This document shows, one piece after another, positions 12,915-25,399 of a DNA stretch of 64,000 bases (position 1 is its first letter; each line of letters opens with the position of its first letter). Both the position numbers and the translations under genes were made by a program. The DNA lies in contig CAMZMU010000034.1 in assembly GCA_947311845.1 (NCBI GenBank), positions 86,783,257-86,847,256 of the forward strand, read 5' to 3'. Origin of the DNA: Poa pratensis. Its lineage: Eukaryota > Streptophyta > Magnoliopsida > Poales > Poaceae. The notes below the pieces were generated by a model, which was not told where the DNA came from, did no database searches, and worked only from the letters and a program-made list of their open reading frames with translations.

Positions 12915-14556
12915 TGATCAAGTTGAGTTATTAGGGGGGTTTGTTTATCGTCTCCACAGGGATCAACAAAGTTATGTTGGTTCTAAGGGTTGGCAGAAGC
13001 TAGGACAAAGTTTTCAGGTTTTTAGCTTAAGACAGAAAAATGGGTTTGGAGAATGTTTTCAGAAATTAACTTGCAGCTACTTGGTTGTCAAGCAAGTATC
13101 TAGCAAGGATCTAAGCAATTTTAGACAGGGAACAAGACTTTGGTGATCAACTTGCAGAGACTAGTCGTGCAAGGGAAGGTTTTAGCAATTTTAGGCAGAA
13201 GCAAAATACAAATCACAAGGACTTCTTCTTCCTGGGTTGTCAAGCCAGATCAAAGAAAGTCAACAAGAAAATAGGCAAAGGATGGAATTACAACACTCAA
13301 GTGTGCAGGGACTTGCCTTACACACACAGATCAAACCACACAACAAGTGAACATGCAAATAATTCAGTAGAGGCAGAAAACTGTGTCACTCAACTTTCTG
13401 CAATATCCAAACTTTTACAAGCCCTACTTGAAGGTGAATGATCTACTCAGGTTCAACACAAGATTACACAAAAGAAAGGAGAGTTTTCCTTGGCTTGGCT
13501 CACTGAGATCTTGTCGAAGAAGAGGAAACAGAAGTGAAGAAAGTAGTGGAAGCAGAGTTGCAGAACTTGTTCTTCAGGTCACCATGGCCTTGGGCTTCTT
13601 CTCCTGGACTCCTTGTTCATCTTGATCTTGTTCTTGGTCTTGTTCTTGGTCTTGTTCTTCTCTGTTCTTGAAGTTCTTGCTGTTCTTGGAGTTCTTGCTG
13701 GTGGTTGGCAGAAAAGGGGTTCTTGCGGTGGCTGTGGATGAGATGGAGTGGGTGGATGGATTCGAATGGTATGGAGGATATATGTTCTGTGGTGGTAGGG
13801 TGGTGGCTTTATACACCTTTTTCCATTCTGGGGTGGAGTGGTTCGAAGTGGAGGTGAGGAGGAAGCTTCCCTTTTCCAACTTTGGTTCTCAGAGCACATG
13901 GGGTGTTTCTACCTTTATCACCTTTTTGCCTTTTTGGATTTCTTGACCTCCAAGATGATCTTTTCCCTCTCCTCTGGTTCAAACTTGTTTGAGTTGCTTC
14001 TTATCTTCTCTAGGATCCTCTGCTGCTAACACTTCTGCATTGCTTCATCTTTAATTCGAAGAACATGGGTTAACTGACAGAGAATGCACTCTGTCAGTTA
14101 CTGTTCATAATCTGGCACAGAGTTGCATTTGATCTTTTTTGCTTGATTTCTTCTTCATCTGCTGCTTCAATCTTGCTCAGCTGTGTTCCTATGAACTTCC
14201 TTGAGGTAGACCATGCTTGCATTTGGGCTTGAGCTTCAACAATTGCACTGAAATGGATTTGCTTTCTTGATTCAGTGCACTGTTCACTGTCTGACAACAG
14301 TGTGTTCTTGATAGTTTCTGTGTAGATTTCGACTAGTTGATCATGGCCATCTTCTCTGCTGCAGTGGGTTCACATATGTGGTGCTTCTTCTTCACTTTTG
14401 CACTGGATCTTGTGGAGGTAGTGTGACTATGCACACTGAACTACAAAATGAATGAATGGCACTATAAAATGCATAGAAATGCAGTACTGGATGCTGGACA
14501 GAAAGGTTTTTGTGAGGTTTTAGGGCTCTAAATAGATATAGAAATGATGGTGATCA
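12915..14556 (-). repeat. Athila copy 1, 5' LTR
   Basis: 1642 bp, near-identical to 4416-6056 (about 98.6 % by hand count). It ends with TGATCA immediately before the target duplication ACGAG at 14557-14561. Confidence 0.9.
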
Positions 14557-16028
14557 ACGAGTTCTAGTGGTGCCAAGTTTCTCTCCTCGGCTGCCTTGTG
14601 AGGCTTTCGAGGTTGCTTAGATTGCACACAGCTATGGCACTTAGAACCTTTGGCAATGGTGAAAGTAGGAATTAAAATCAAACTGGAAAGTCTACTCATT
14701 AAACCAAAATTAACATGACATAAACGAGAGTGCCAAACATTAGCATCCGAATTCACACTGCCACAAATATGGTTTACTGACTTATTACAAAAATCCGATA
14801 ATGAAAAGCGGAACAAGCCTCCGCACTCATACCCTTTACCAATAAATTGTCCAAACTTTGACACAACTATTTTATTGGACTCCAAGACTAATTTAAACCC
14901 ATCTCTCCATAGAAGGGAGCCGCTAACGAGATTCTTGTTCATAGTAGGGACATGCTGCACGTTCCTCAGCTGCACGATCTTCCCCGAAGTAAACTTCAGA
15001 TCTACCGTGCCAACACTACGAACAGAAGCATGTGATCCATTCCCCATTAAGACGCTTGAATCTGCGACCTGATAAGAAGTGAACATAGAGATGTCAGCAC
15101 ATACATGAACATTAGCACCCGTATCAATCCACCAACATGGAGATTGAAATACTGAAAGCACAATCGGTAAATTACCGTACCCATCAGCATTGCTAGCGTT
15201 CACGACGTTGACATGCTTTGGCGTCTTCCCTTTCTTGTCTACACGATCTGGGCAGTCCACAGAGAAGTGTCCGGGCTCTCCACAAGTGTAGCACTTTAGC
15301 TCAGATTTGTTCAGTATCTTCTTCTTCTTCTTGAAAGAAGTAGTCTTGGTAGGCATGTTGAAGGAAGGCTTGCTCTTTGCCTTGCTCTTGCCATGGTGAA
15401 GATTCTTCTACACCATGTTGGCGCTAGACTGACCTTCACCACCTCTCTCAGCAGTGTCCTTAGCCCGAGCCTTCTCCTCAACATCAAGAGACGCTATCAG
15501 GTTTTCAACCGATATCTCCTGTCTCTTGTGTTTGAGAGTTGTGGCGAAGTTCCTCCATGAAGAGGGCAACTTTGCAATAATGCATCCAGCCACAAACTTG
15601 TCAGGTAAGGCACACTTAGCGTGCTCAAGCTCCTTAGCAATGCACTGTATCTCATGAGCCTGTTCGACTACAGAACGGTTGTTAGCCATCCTGAAGTCAT
15701 GGAAGCTCTCCATGATGTACAGTTCACTGCCAGCATCTGCTACACCGAACTTAGCGTTCAGTGCCTCCCAGAGCTCTTTGGCATCTGTAATGTGCATGTA
15801 CACATCAAACAGCTTGTTGCTAAGAGCACTCAGAACGAGTCCCACAAAGGCAGTATTGGTTTCCTTGAACTTGTTCTGATCCTCGTCAGATATAGTTCCT
15901 TCAGGTAAACCCTCACTAGCCTCGAACACTTTCAGAGATCGCAACCACAGTGTGGTCTTGTACTGCCATCTCTTAAAGTCCACACCGGTAAACTTGTCCG
16001 GCCTCAGCGCATCAGATAGATGTCCCAT
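14557..16028 (-). pseudogene. Copia gag and protease (5' half of polyprotein)
   Basis: The gag start fits 16028 (MGHLSDALRPDKFTG). The capsid-like region is of the copia gag type (WLRSLKVFEASEGLP, ELWEALNAKFG). A single in-frame TAG at 15408-15410 interrupts gag after SSANMV; the frame continues unchanged below it. Then come a lysine-rich stretch, the zinc knuckle CYTCGEPGHFSVDC (about 15300-15260), the protease site WWIDTGANVHVC (about 15130-15095), and the pre-integrase motif WHSRLCHVNFGLMSRLS (about 14740-14690). Coding ends at the Athila insertion and resumes at 4415. The longer open frame reading into 16592 is only LTR read-through. Confidence 0.87.
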
Positions 16029-16073
16029 GTTTAACTCAGGAAATTGGCTATAACAAACATAAGGTTTTTGGAT
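16029..16073 (-). other. Copia leader without a recognisable primer-binding site
   Basis: Only 45 bases separate the 5' LTR from the gag ATG. They read atccaaaaaccttatg... on the minus strand, not the TGGTATCAGAGC initiator-Met site usual in plant copia elements. Either the leader was deleted or another primer is used; see findings. Confidence 0.6.
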
Positions 16074-16388
16074 TGTTGGATTATTAGGCATAATTTCCAT
16101 GATTAATTCCAGAATATAAAGCATGATCGCATGAGCTACTAACATGTTAATCTCGAAAATACTAGACGTATTAATTAACATGAACAGCAGCAAGACATCT
16201 ATGAGCACAGCCATCGGAACGTGACGAACGTACCGAACAATTGTAGATGAAGTAGTCGTTGGAGCAGCGACGGCAGCAGCTTGAGCGGCGACGGTAGTAG
16301 CTCGAAGAAGACGACGTTGGAGACGAGTCACCCGCGGACCCGAAGATCGTCCAGGAAATCGAGCCGTGATGAAGAACTTGAAAGCAGT
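16074..16388 (-). repeat. Copia 5' LTR, first part (split by the Tat element)
   Basis: Matches 458-771 of the 3' LTR and stops at gcagt, where the Tat-like element begins. The same GCAGT recurs at 29814-29818, after which the LTR continues. Confidence 0.9.
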
Positions 16389-16924
16389 TGATGGGGGGAT
16401 GCCCAACTGGGTAGGCCCAGGACCCCGAGTCGGCTCCCAAGGCCAGGTGGCCCAAAGCCCACCCGGAGAGCATCTTCCAGAATACCGGGTCCCCGAGGAT
16501 CCCGGTACGTCGGCTCGGGAAAGCGGCAGCGGATATCTCCGAGTCAGTTTACGATCTGCATATCCCGAAGAGTGCGCCTCACGAAGCCGCACTTGTAGGC
16601 AGGATAGCTGGCGCCGCCAGGGGCACCCGTCATTTCCCTGTAAATCCTAGCCGGCTCCCTATATAAAGCCGGCAAGGTGCAACCCTAGAGGCAGACTCAT
16701 CTCATTCCATAGCCTCCGGAGCACCCGCAAGCTCTGGTGCGCACACCATTGTACACCCCATTCAGATCCAAATACATATAAGCAGGAGTAGGTCTTTACC
16801 TCGTACAGAGGGGCCGAACCTGGGTAAACTCTGCGTGTGCTACCTCTCCGTGAATCCTAAGTCGCCTGGCTCACACCCGAGTTAAGCCACCCCGTATGGC
16901 ATCTGCCGTGACTAACCCACGACA
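16389..16924 (+). repeat. Tat-like 5' LTR (536 bp)
   Basis: TGATGGGG...CACGACA. A TATA box (tatataaag) lies at about 16660-16668, followed by a GC-rich leader. The same box occurs in the 3' LTR near 29550. Confidence 0.9.
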
Positions 16925-16925
16925 G

Positions 16926-16945
16926 TTGGCGCCCACCGTGGGGCC
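16926..16945 (+). other. Tat-like primer-binding site
   Basis: ttggcgcccaccgtggggcc directly after the LTR. This TGGCGCCCACCGTGGGGC form is common in grass Tat-type gypsy elements. I do not assign the tRNA with certainty (an Arg-type primer is usual for this lineage). Confidence 0.7.
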
Positions 16946-16967
16946 AGCGATCGCTGGAATCTACTTC

Positions 16968-19652
16968 ATGGAGAGTCCTGAACCCGGCACTAGCGTCTAC
17001 TTCAGCCGTCAAGCCATGTCGGGTCGCGATGACATCGTCATCGGCAGTTACTTCGAGCGCGGAGGGATCGGCTACGTCGCCGATCCGCACACTTGGGGCA
17101 GGCCCAACTACGCCCCAATCACGCGCGCGATGGCCATCCCGTTCGGGACAGCTGTAACCGCCTATGTCGGCTTCTGCGGTGCGGGTGGAGATGTCATCAT
17201 CAACGATGACGACAGCACCTCCTCTCACCTCGATGCAACGGATTACGTCGTCATCAACACCACGGATGCAGATCTCACTGCGCCCGCTTCATCAGCTGGG
17301 ACCGTCCAGATCTCGGACGACGACGACACCGGATCGATCGTACCCGTCCTCAACTACGAGTCGGAGGGCTCGACTGATCTAGCATCGGACGGCTAAGCCA
17401 CACCCGCCTTCATCGGCATGACGGGTGGGACTGTGAAATCCACCGCGAACACTGCCGCTGCGGCTGCCGCGGCGACAGACGCTGACGCGCAGAAGCAGCA
17501 GCAGCAAGCTCAGCGCGATCAGGCGCGACGCGAGCAGGAGGCTCGCGACAAACAAACTGCTGAAGAATCCCTTGGTGCACTCATGGGACAGGCGGGTCGG
17601 AACCCTGACCCGCTCGCTACTCCGATCACGCCGGCGAATGCCGCCACCCAGGCGACGCAGCTCGAGCGGCTGCGCCAGGAGATGGCTCGCCAGCAGGAGA
17701 AGATCCATCAGAAGGAGCTGGAGGTGGATGCCCAGACCACCGCTCTGTCTGCGGTGACCAGGCAACACAAGAGCCGCCAGTTGCGGCTCAATCCCGATGC
17801 GCACCGCCAGGTGCCAACTCGCGTGCTCGACGACGCCTTTGCACGCGAGACCAATCTGGAGAGGCAGCGTGACGAGTGCCGCAGGTCTCAGCCCGGCGGC
17901 TCGAATCAGCCGCCGCCTCAGCCTCGACCAACGATGCCGCCTCCGGCCCCACGACCTCAGTCGAACCCGGCTCAACCTCAACCTCAGCCGCGGAACGACG
18001 ACGACGCCGACCTTGCCGTCTTCGGCACGCCGGTTGATTGCATGACTGCTGCCGCCTCTCTCTTCAAGAGGATACGGGTCAAAGACAACCCTTACTGGTC
18101 TAAGGGGTGCAAGTTGGTGGACAAGGCGCTGGAACTGCAGGAAAACATGTCGCAGTCCAGCGGCAAACTCTACTCCAAGTCGCCACCCAGCGATAGGACG
18201 GCTTCGGCGCAACACCCAAGCCAGGGGAACAAAGGCTCCCCCAGGCACGATGCTGCTCCGCCGCAGCCACGCAGCCGGCACGAGGAGCCGGCAGTGTCGA
18301 GCAACGCGAGAGCCGGAGGCAACCCACCTCGGCTCGCCCGCAATGATGCCCGGCACACCATCAACAACAACCAGGCGCAAGAGCGCTCCAACCACTCCAC
18401 TCCGGATCTGCGCCACCACCTCAATGACAAGCGTGCCGAGACGGCGCGCAACAACGACGATGACGACGTCGGCCCTAAGTGCTTTGGACCCGCCATCCGT
18501 GGCGAGCGTTTCCCCAGCAGCTTCAAGGGGCCGAGAGAGGCGCCCAAGTACAACGCCACCATGAACCCGGAAACCTGGGTCCAGGACTACTTGGCCGCCA
18601 TGAGCATTCAGAGCGCGTCTTCGCTCTGCTGCGCCCGCTACTTCCCTCTCATGCTCGAGGGAACGACTCGCACCTGGCTTAACAACCTCCCCAGGAACAG
18701 CGTCAATTCCTGGGGCGAGTTGAAGAAGCTCTTCATCACCAACTTCGAGGGGACCTGCAAGCGCCCGACTACGCTCGAAGATCTTAAACGCTGCGTCCAG
18801 AAGGACTGCGAGTCCACCCGGAAGTGGTATCGCCGGGTCGCCAATCTCATCCACTCGGCAGAACACCTCAGCGTCGACACGGTGCATTCTCACCTCGAGG
18901 ATAACACCACATTCGAGTCGCTTCGGCAGAAGCTGAGGCGTTCCCACAAAGGCGACATGATGATGGGACAGCTACACGCCATCGTCTACAAGTACACCGA
19001 GTCCGATGCCACCAAGGACGACTCCGACGAGGAGGACGACGAGAAGAAAGGCGGCAAGAACAAGGGCAAGGCCAAGCACTCCAGCGCTCATAAGCGCAAA
19101 GGTGATGGCGGCTCCGAGTTCGTAGCCGCCCCGACTGCGGGGGGTCGCGGCTTCAAAAGCCAACACGGCAACTTCCCGCGAAAGAAGCTCACCGCCACGG
19201 AGATCCTGGCCATGCCGTGTAGGTATCACAGCCTACCCGGCAATCCAGCCGGCCACACGACTGACGAGTGCAGCTGGACTGCGGAAATCGTCAAAGCCAA
19301 AACTGGTGCCAAGAAGCGGGCACCCGACGGAGACGACGATGGTGAGCAGCAGCAGGGCATGCCTCCCACTGCCGGCTTCATGGGCCACACCTTCGTCGGC
19401 CTCGACTCCAAGCGGGAGGAGAAGGTCATTTGGCGCGCCGTCCACGCGACTCTGCCAGACGTGCCCCAGTGGCTCGACTGGTCCGAGCAGTCGATCACGT
19501 GGAGCCGTCATGACCACCCGCCCCGCGTCGATTACCCGGGCAAATTCGCTCTGGTTGTCGCACCTCAGGTCAAGGGTTACATCTTGACCAAAACACTGAT
19601 AGACGGAGGATCCAGCATCAACATCCTCTACTACGGACGTTCCAGCGCATGA
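16968..19652 (+). pseudogene. Tat-like gag and protease, first copy
   Basis: The frame opens at MESPEPGTSVYF (16968), meets one in-frame TAA at 17394-17396, and continues in the same frame from 17418 to 19652 (744 codons). The N-terminal part is rich in alanine, glutamine and charged residues. A proline-rich section lies near 17900-18000. The capsid signature (WLNNLPRNSVNSWGELKKLF) is at about 18680-18735. A lysine/aspartate-rich stretch follows, then a CxxH-type element (PCRYHSLPGNPAGHTTDEC) near 19213. The protease site LIDGGSSINILYY is at about 19595-19635. A frameshift just after it ends the ORF. The 522-codon frame on the opposite strand (17379-18947) is a GC-driven shadow. Confidence 0.85.
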
Positions 19653-20036
19653 AACTGCGCGATGAACAGTTGGTTCCCACCATCACCACTTTCCATGGCA
19701 TCGTCCCGGGAAAGAAGGCCTGCCCGCTAGGCAAGATCGCACTCGACGTCGTCTTCGGCACCGCCAAGAACTTCCGGCTCGAGAAAATTTGGTTCGAGGT
19801 AGTGAACTTCCGCAGTTCATACCACGCGATCCTTGGGCGACCCGCCTTCGCCAAATTCATGGCAAGGCCCTGCTACGCCTACCTGAAGATGAAGCTGCCG
19901 CGTCCAAATGGCACCATCACCGTCAACGGCGACATCGACCGCGCCATCGAGTGCGAGAAGGGCAACGCCGTATTCGCCGAGTCCGTCATCGCCACGGAGC
20001 AGCCGGAGCAACTCAAGCTGCAAGTCGACCCCAACG
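18600..20036 (+). repeat. Internal duplication of Tat gag-protease, copy A
   Basis: About 1437 bp of capsid C-terminus, linker and protease, followed directly by a near-identical second copy (20039-21475). Corresponding points lie 1437-1439 bp apart (for example atgagcattcag at 18600 and 20039). Confidence 0.88.
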
Positions 20037-20038
20037 CC

Positions 20039-21475
20039 ATGAGCATTCAGAGCGCGTCTTCACTCTGCTGCGCCCGCTACTTCCCTCTCATGCTCGTGGA
20101 AACGGCTCGCACCTGGCTTAATAACCTCCCCAGGAACAGCGTCAATTCCTGGGGCGAGTTGAAGAAGCTCTTCATCACCAACTTCGAGGGGACCTGCAAG
20201 CGCCCGACTACGCTCGAAGATCTTAAACGCTGCGTCCAGAAGGACGGCGAGTCCACCCGGAAGTGGTATCGCCGGGTCGCCGACCTCATCCACTCGGCAG
20301 AACACCTCAGCGTCGACACGGTGCATTCTCACCTCGAGGATAACACCACATTCGAGTCACTTCGGCAGAAGCTGAGGCGTTCCCACAAAGGCGACATGAC
20401 GATGGGACAGCTACTCGCCATCGTCTACAAGTATGCCGAGTCCGATGCCACCAAGGACGACTCCGACGAGGAGGACGACGAGAAGAAAGGCGGCAAGAAC
20501 AAGGGCAAGGCCAAGCACTCCAGCGCTCATAAGCGCAAAGGTGATGGCGGCTCCGAGTTCGTAGCCGCCACGACTGCGGGGGGTCACGGCTTCAAAAGCC
20601 AACGCGGCAACTTCCCGCGAAAGAAGCTCACCGCCACGGAGATCCTGGCCATGCCGTGTAGGTATCACAGCCTAACCGGCAAACCAGCCGGCCACACGAC
20701 TGACGAGTGCAGCTGGACTGCGGAAATCGTCAAAGCCAAAACTGGTGCCAAGAAGCGGGCACCCGACAGAGACGACGATGGTGAGCAGCAGCAGGGCATG
20801 CCTCCCACTGCCGGCTTCATGGGCCACACCTTCGTCGGCCTCGACTCCAAGCGGGAGGAGAAGGTCATCGGCGCGCCGTCCACGCGACTCTGCCAGACGT
20901 GCCCCAGTGGCTCGACTGGTCCGAGCAGTCGATCACGTGGAGCCGTCATGACCACCCGCCCCGCGTCGATTACCCGGGCAAATTCGCTCTGGTGTCGCGC
21001 CTCAGGTCAAGGGTTACATCTTGACCAAAACACTGATGGACGGAGGATCCAGCATCAACATCCTCTACTATGAGACGTTCCAGCGCATGAAACTGTGCGA
21101 TGAACAGTGGTTCCCACCATCACCACCTTCCACAGCATCGTCCCGGGAAAGAAGGCCTACCCGCTAGGCAAGATCGCACTCGACATCGTCTTCGGCACCG
21201 CCAAGAACTTCCGGCTCGAGAAGATTTGGTTCGAGGTGGTGAACTTCCGTAGTTCATACCACGCGATCCTTGGGCGACCCGCCTTCGCCAAATTCATGGC
21301 AAGGCCCTGCTACGCCTACCTGAAGATGAAGCTGCCGGGTCCAAACGGCACCATCACCGTCAACGGCGACGTCGACCGCGCCATCGAGTGCGAGAAGGGC
21401 AACGCCGTCTTCGCCGAGTCCGTCATCGCCACGGAGCAGCTGGAGCAACTCAAGCTGCAAGTCGACCCCAACGAC
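20039..21475 (+). repeat. Internal duplication of Tat gag-protease, copy B
   Basis: Second copy of the segment. The junction reads aacgccatgagc, a blend of aacgacatgacc (end of the unit, kept at about 21470) and ggccgccatgagc (start, 18594). The shared CATGA is the microhomology. Copy B has its own one-base losses near 20868, 20994 and 21108, but keeps tatgagacgttcc where copy A has lost bases. Neither copy therefore gives an intact gag-protease. Confidence 0.88.
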
Positions 21476-24400
21476 ATGACCATCATCAAGAAGCCGACAC
21501 TGGACGCACGCGACAAGTTCCAGTCGGCACAGGAGACCAAGCGCATCCCGCTGGTCGAGGGCGACTCCTCCAAGACGGCGGTGATCGGCTCGCACATGGA
21601 TAGCGCATAGGAAAGCGCGCTCTGCGACTTCCTCCGTGAGAATCGGGACATCTTTGCATGGAAGCCATCTGACATGCCAGGCGTCCCGAGGGAGCTCGCA
21701 GAGCACAAGCTCAACGTTGACCCCAAACTGAAGCCGGTGAAGCAATTCCTGCGTCGCTTCACTGGTGAAGACACAAGGCTATCGCGAAGAGATAGCCCGG
21801 CTCCTAGCTGCCGGGTTCATCGCCGAGGTCATGCACCCGGAATGGCTTGCCAACCCGGTGCTCGTTCTGAAGAAGAACGGAACATGGCGGATGTGCATCG
21901 ACTACACAGGCTTGAATAAAGCCTGTCCCAAGGATCCATTCGCATTGCCTCGTATCGATCAGCTGATCGACTCGACGGCAGGGTGCGAGGCGCTATGCTT
22001 CCTCGACGCCTACTCCGGGTACCACCAGATCAAGATGGCGCCCGAAGACCAGGAGAAAACGTCTTTCATCACGCCCTACGGCGCGTTTTGTTACGTCTCC
22101 ATGCCCTTCGGCTTGAAAAACGCCGGAGCGACTTACCAGCGGTGCATACAGAACTGCTTACACGAGCAGATCGGCCGTAATGTCCACGCGTACGTGGACG
22201 ACATCGTCATCAAGTCCAAGCTAAAGACGGACCTGATTGCCGACTTGACGGAGACATTCAACAACCTCCGCAAGTACAGGATAAAACTCAACCCGGAAAA
22301 ATGCGTCTTTGGCGTACCCGCGGGCAAACTCCTGGGCTTCATCGTCTCCGAGCGAGGCATCGAAGCCAACCCAGAGAAGATCAAGGCGATCGAAGCTCTG
22401 AAGAAGCCGGAAAACCTCCGGGACATGCAGCGGCTCACAGGCTGTGTCGCTGCCCTAGCCGCTTCATCTCGCGACTCGGCGAGAAGGCCATGCCTCTGTA
22501 CCGGCTCCTCAAGAAGTCGGATACGTTCACCTGGAACGACGAGGCAGACGCCGCCTGGCGGCACTCAAGAAGACGCTGGCCGAGGCGCCTATCCTTGCGT
22601 CTCCACTGGAGAAGAAGCCGATGCTCCTCTACATCGCCGCAACCAATCGAGTCGTTAGCGCGGCAGTCGTCGTCGAACGCAAGGAGGAAGGCCAGGAACA
22701 ACTGGTCCAGCGGCCAGTCTACTACGTCAGCGAAGTCCTGACGGATTCGAAGCAACGTTACCCGCATTATCAAAACTTGTATACGGCATTTTCTTTGCTT
22801 CAAGAAAGTTGCGACACTACTTCATGGGCCACCCGATGACGGTGGTCAGCTCGTCTCCCCTAGCTGAAATTATCCGCAATAGGGAAGCAACCGGGCGAGT
22901 CGCCAAATGGGCCTCGGAGCTGCAGCCTTTTGGTCTCAGCTACGCGGCTCGCACTGCGATCAATCGCAAGCACTACCCGACTTCATCGTCGACTGGATGG
23001 AGACGCAACTGCCGCCTCCAACCTACGAAGCCAGCAGATGGACTTTGTTCTTTGACGGGTCCAAGATGTACGAGGGCTCGGGGGCTGGAGTCATCCTCAC
23101 CTCCCCTCAAGGCGACAAGATGTGATACGTACTGCAGATACACTTCACCTGCACCAACAATGTCGCCGAGTACGAAGCCCTCTTGCATGGCCTACGTGTG
23201 GCCAAAGAGATGGGGGTCAGCCGCATCAAGTGCTACGGCGACTCCGACCTCGTTGTTCAGCAAACGATGGGGACATGGGACGCAAACAACCCCAACATGG
23301 CGGCTTACCGCCAACTCATCGATCGAGTCGGCGGCCACTTCACCGGCTTGGAGCTGGAACACGTCGACCGGAGGAAGAACGAGGCGGCTGACGCACTCTC
23401 TCGCTTCGGGTCTAAGCGGGACCCAGTCCCACCTGGCGTTTTCCTAGACCACCTACACAATCCGTCGGTGCGGCCACCAGCAGAAGTCGACATCGCCAAC
23501 CCGCCACCACCAGATACAACTCTGGTAGCGGTAACACAGGAGACGAGCGACTGGAGGGAACCCTACATCGAGTTCCTCACCACCAAGAAGCTGCCAGCCG
23601 ATGAGGTCCTAGCACTGCGAGTCGTGCGCCGGGCCTCAGCTTACGCCATCATCAACAACGAGCTCTACAAATGCAGTACATCGGGAGTCTTCCTTCGCTG
23701 TGTCGAGCCAGAGGAAGGAAGGCGCATCCTTCATGAAATCCACTCGGGCGATTGTGGTCACCACGTCGGTGCGCGCAACCTAGTCGGCAAGGCGTTCAGA
23801 CACGGCTTCTTCTGGCTCTCTGCACACCAGGATGCAGTCGACATCGTCCGCCGCTGTGTCGGGTGCCAAAGTACGCCCGACAGGATCATCTACCCGCTGT
23901 AGCTCTGAAGACCATCCCGATCACATGGCCATTTGCCGTCTGGGGGATGGACATGGTGGGCCAGTTCAAAACAGCTCGTGGCGGCAGGACGCACCTGCTG
24001 GTCGCAGTCGACAAATTTACCAAGTGGGTCGAAGTTGAACCAATCAAGAAACTCGACGGCAAGACTGCAACCAAGTTCCTCCAGAAGATCATCTTTCGGT
24101 TTGGCTACCCGCACAGCATCATCACCGACAACGGCACAAATTTCACTGAGGGAGAGATGAAGGCCTTCTGTCAACAAAAAGGCATCCGTCTCGACTTGGC
24201 ATCCGTCGCCCACCCGCAATCAAACGGGTAGGCGGAAAGAATGAACCAGACAGTGCTGGCCGGGATCAAGCCACGACTCTAAGTACCACTGGAGCGAACG
24301 CCGGGTTGCTGGCTGGACGAGTTGCCAGCCGTACTGTGGGGCATCAGAACGACTCCAAACCGGTCTACCGGCTACACGCCATTCTTTATGGTGTACGGGG

Positions 24401-24809
24401 CGGAAGCCGTCATGCCACCGACCTCGAGCACGACTCGCCTCGGGTCACCCTCTACAACGAGGAGGAAAATGAAGAAGCCCGCCTAGTCGGCGTCGACCTC
24501 CTGGAAGAAGCTCGCGAACTCGCACTCTCCAGGACGGCGATATATCAGCAAAGCCTGTGCCGCTATCACAGCCGTCGGGTCAGAAGTCACTCTTTCCAGG
24601 AAGGCGACTTGGTTCTTCGGCTCATCCAAAAGTCGAAAGGGATGCACAAGCTCTCGGCACCATGGGAAGGACCGTTCGTCGTTAGCAAAGCGATGGGCAA
24701 CGGCTCCTGCCACCTCGTCGACTTGCGTGAGCCGACCAAAAGCTCCAAGTCGAAAGAGGAGACCAAGCGTCCATGGAACATCAGCCTGCTTCGCCCCTAC
24801 TATACATAG
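21476..24809 (+). pseudogene. Tat-like pol: RT, RNase H, second RNase H, integrase
   Basis: RT at about 21765-22440 has KNGTWRMCIDYTGLNKACPK, YGAFCYVSMPFGLKNAGATY and the catalytic YVDDIVIKSK at about 22190. Connection and RNase H follow to about 22960, frameshifted (MLLYIAATNRVVSAAVVVER). A second RNase H follows from about 23030, with FFDGSKMYEGSGAGVIL, an AEYEAL motif interrupted near 23123, CYGDSDLVVQQ and NEAADALSRFG. This is the archaeal-like copy known from Tat elements. Integrase: zinc finger near 23735-23870, core WGMDMVGQFKTARGG (about 23945) and TDNGTNFTEGEM. A TAG at 24229-24231 replaces a codon in the NGxAER motif. The C-terminal part ends with ISLLRPYYT at 24809. Multiple frameshifts; inactive. 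Confidence 0.87.
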
Positions 24810-25399
24810 TATCCATTGTAATGCTGTGTAATCAATCAAGGAAATAAAGCCGGTAGGCACCCGGCACGCTCGGGGCTATCATTTCGATTCAATCATGCTT
24901 TCGAGCCTTTATTCTCCTACTCGCATGTTCTATGATTGATGGGTCGTCAAAGAGAGTCGGACGCCATGATGCGCGACTCACCACTAGACTCCCTGCTCAT
25001 GCAGCAAAATCAAATATGTTCTGTTTTCTCCCAAGTTGTCAGCTACCCGCACAAAGTGAAAAAGTAGTGCAGCCGGTTCAAACCTAACTTGACAATGAAG
25101 CCGCACTCGGACTTTGTCACCATGGGTACCGCGCTCGTCACGAACAAAAAACACGCGAAGCACACTTGGCGAGGTCGCACGATCGACTAGCTTACAAACA
25201 AGCAAAAAACAGACAAAGTGACAATAAGCGCACAAAAAACAAGCATGGAAGCGCCAAAACCAAATTCATAAGCCGCAAAGGCGCATGCTAAATGCAACCC
25301 GGCAGCCATCCAACTTGTTCATTACAAAATATTTCGCCCTCAAGCGACGAAACCTAACTACTTAAAAATAACCCTCTCTTGATAGCAGGGGAATGATCT
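24810..25399 (+). other. Tat-like spacer between pol and the antisense ORF
   Basis: No coding signal seen on either strand. An AATAAA-like aataaagccgg at 24843 lies shortly after the integrase stop, but I would not call it a terminator without transcript evidence. Confidence 0.5.

Larger units (their letters stand above)
4416..14556 (-). mobile_element. Athila-like Ty3/gypsy retrotransposon, copy 1
   Basis: A 10,141-bp element inserted in copia integrase. LTRs of 1641 and 1642 bp begin TGATCAAG and end GGTGATCA. The target duplication is ACGAG (4411-4415 and 14557-14561), and the copia reading resumes exactly across it. The primer-binding site matches tRNA-Asp, as in the Athila lineage. Gene order on the minus strand is gag, protease, RT, RNase H, integrase. 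All coding parts carry frameshifts. I count about 23 substitutions and one indel between the LTRs (about 1.4 %), so it is young and the youngest of the three elements in this block. I see no env-like ORF between integrase and the 3' LTR. Confidence 0.92.

Noticed and set aside
16029..16592. N-terminal extension of the copia gag frame
   Set aside because: It reads through the LTR and into the Tat LTR; gag starts at 16028.
17379..18947. 522-codon ORF on the minus strand
   Set aside because: It lies antisense to the GC-rich Tat gag, has arginine/leucine-rich composition and no family resemblance; a codon-bias shadow.
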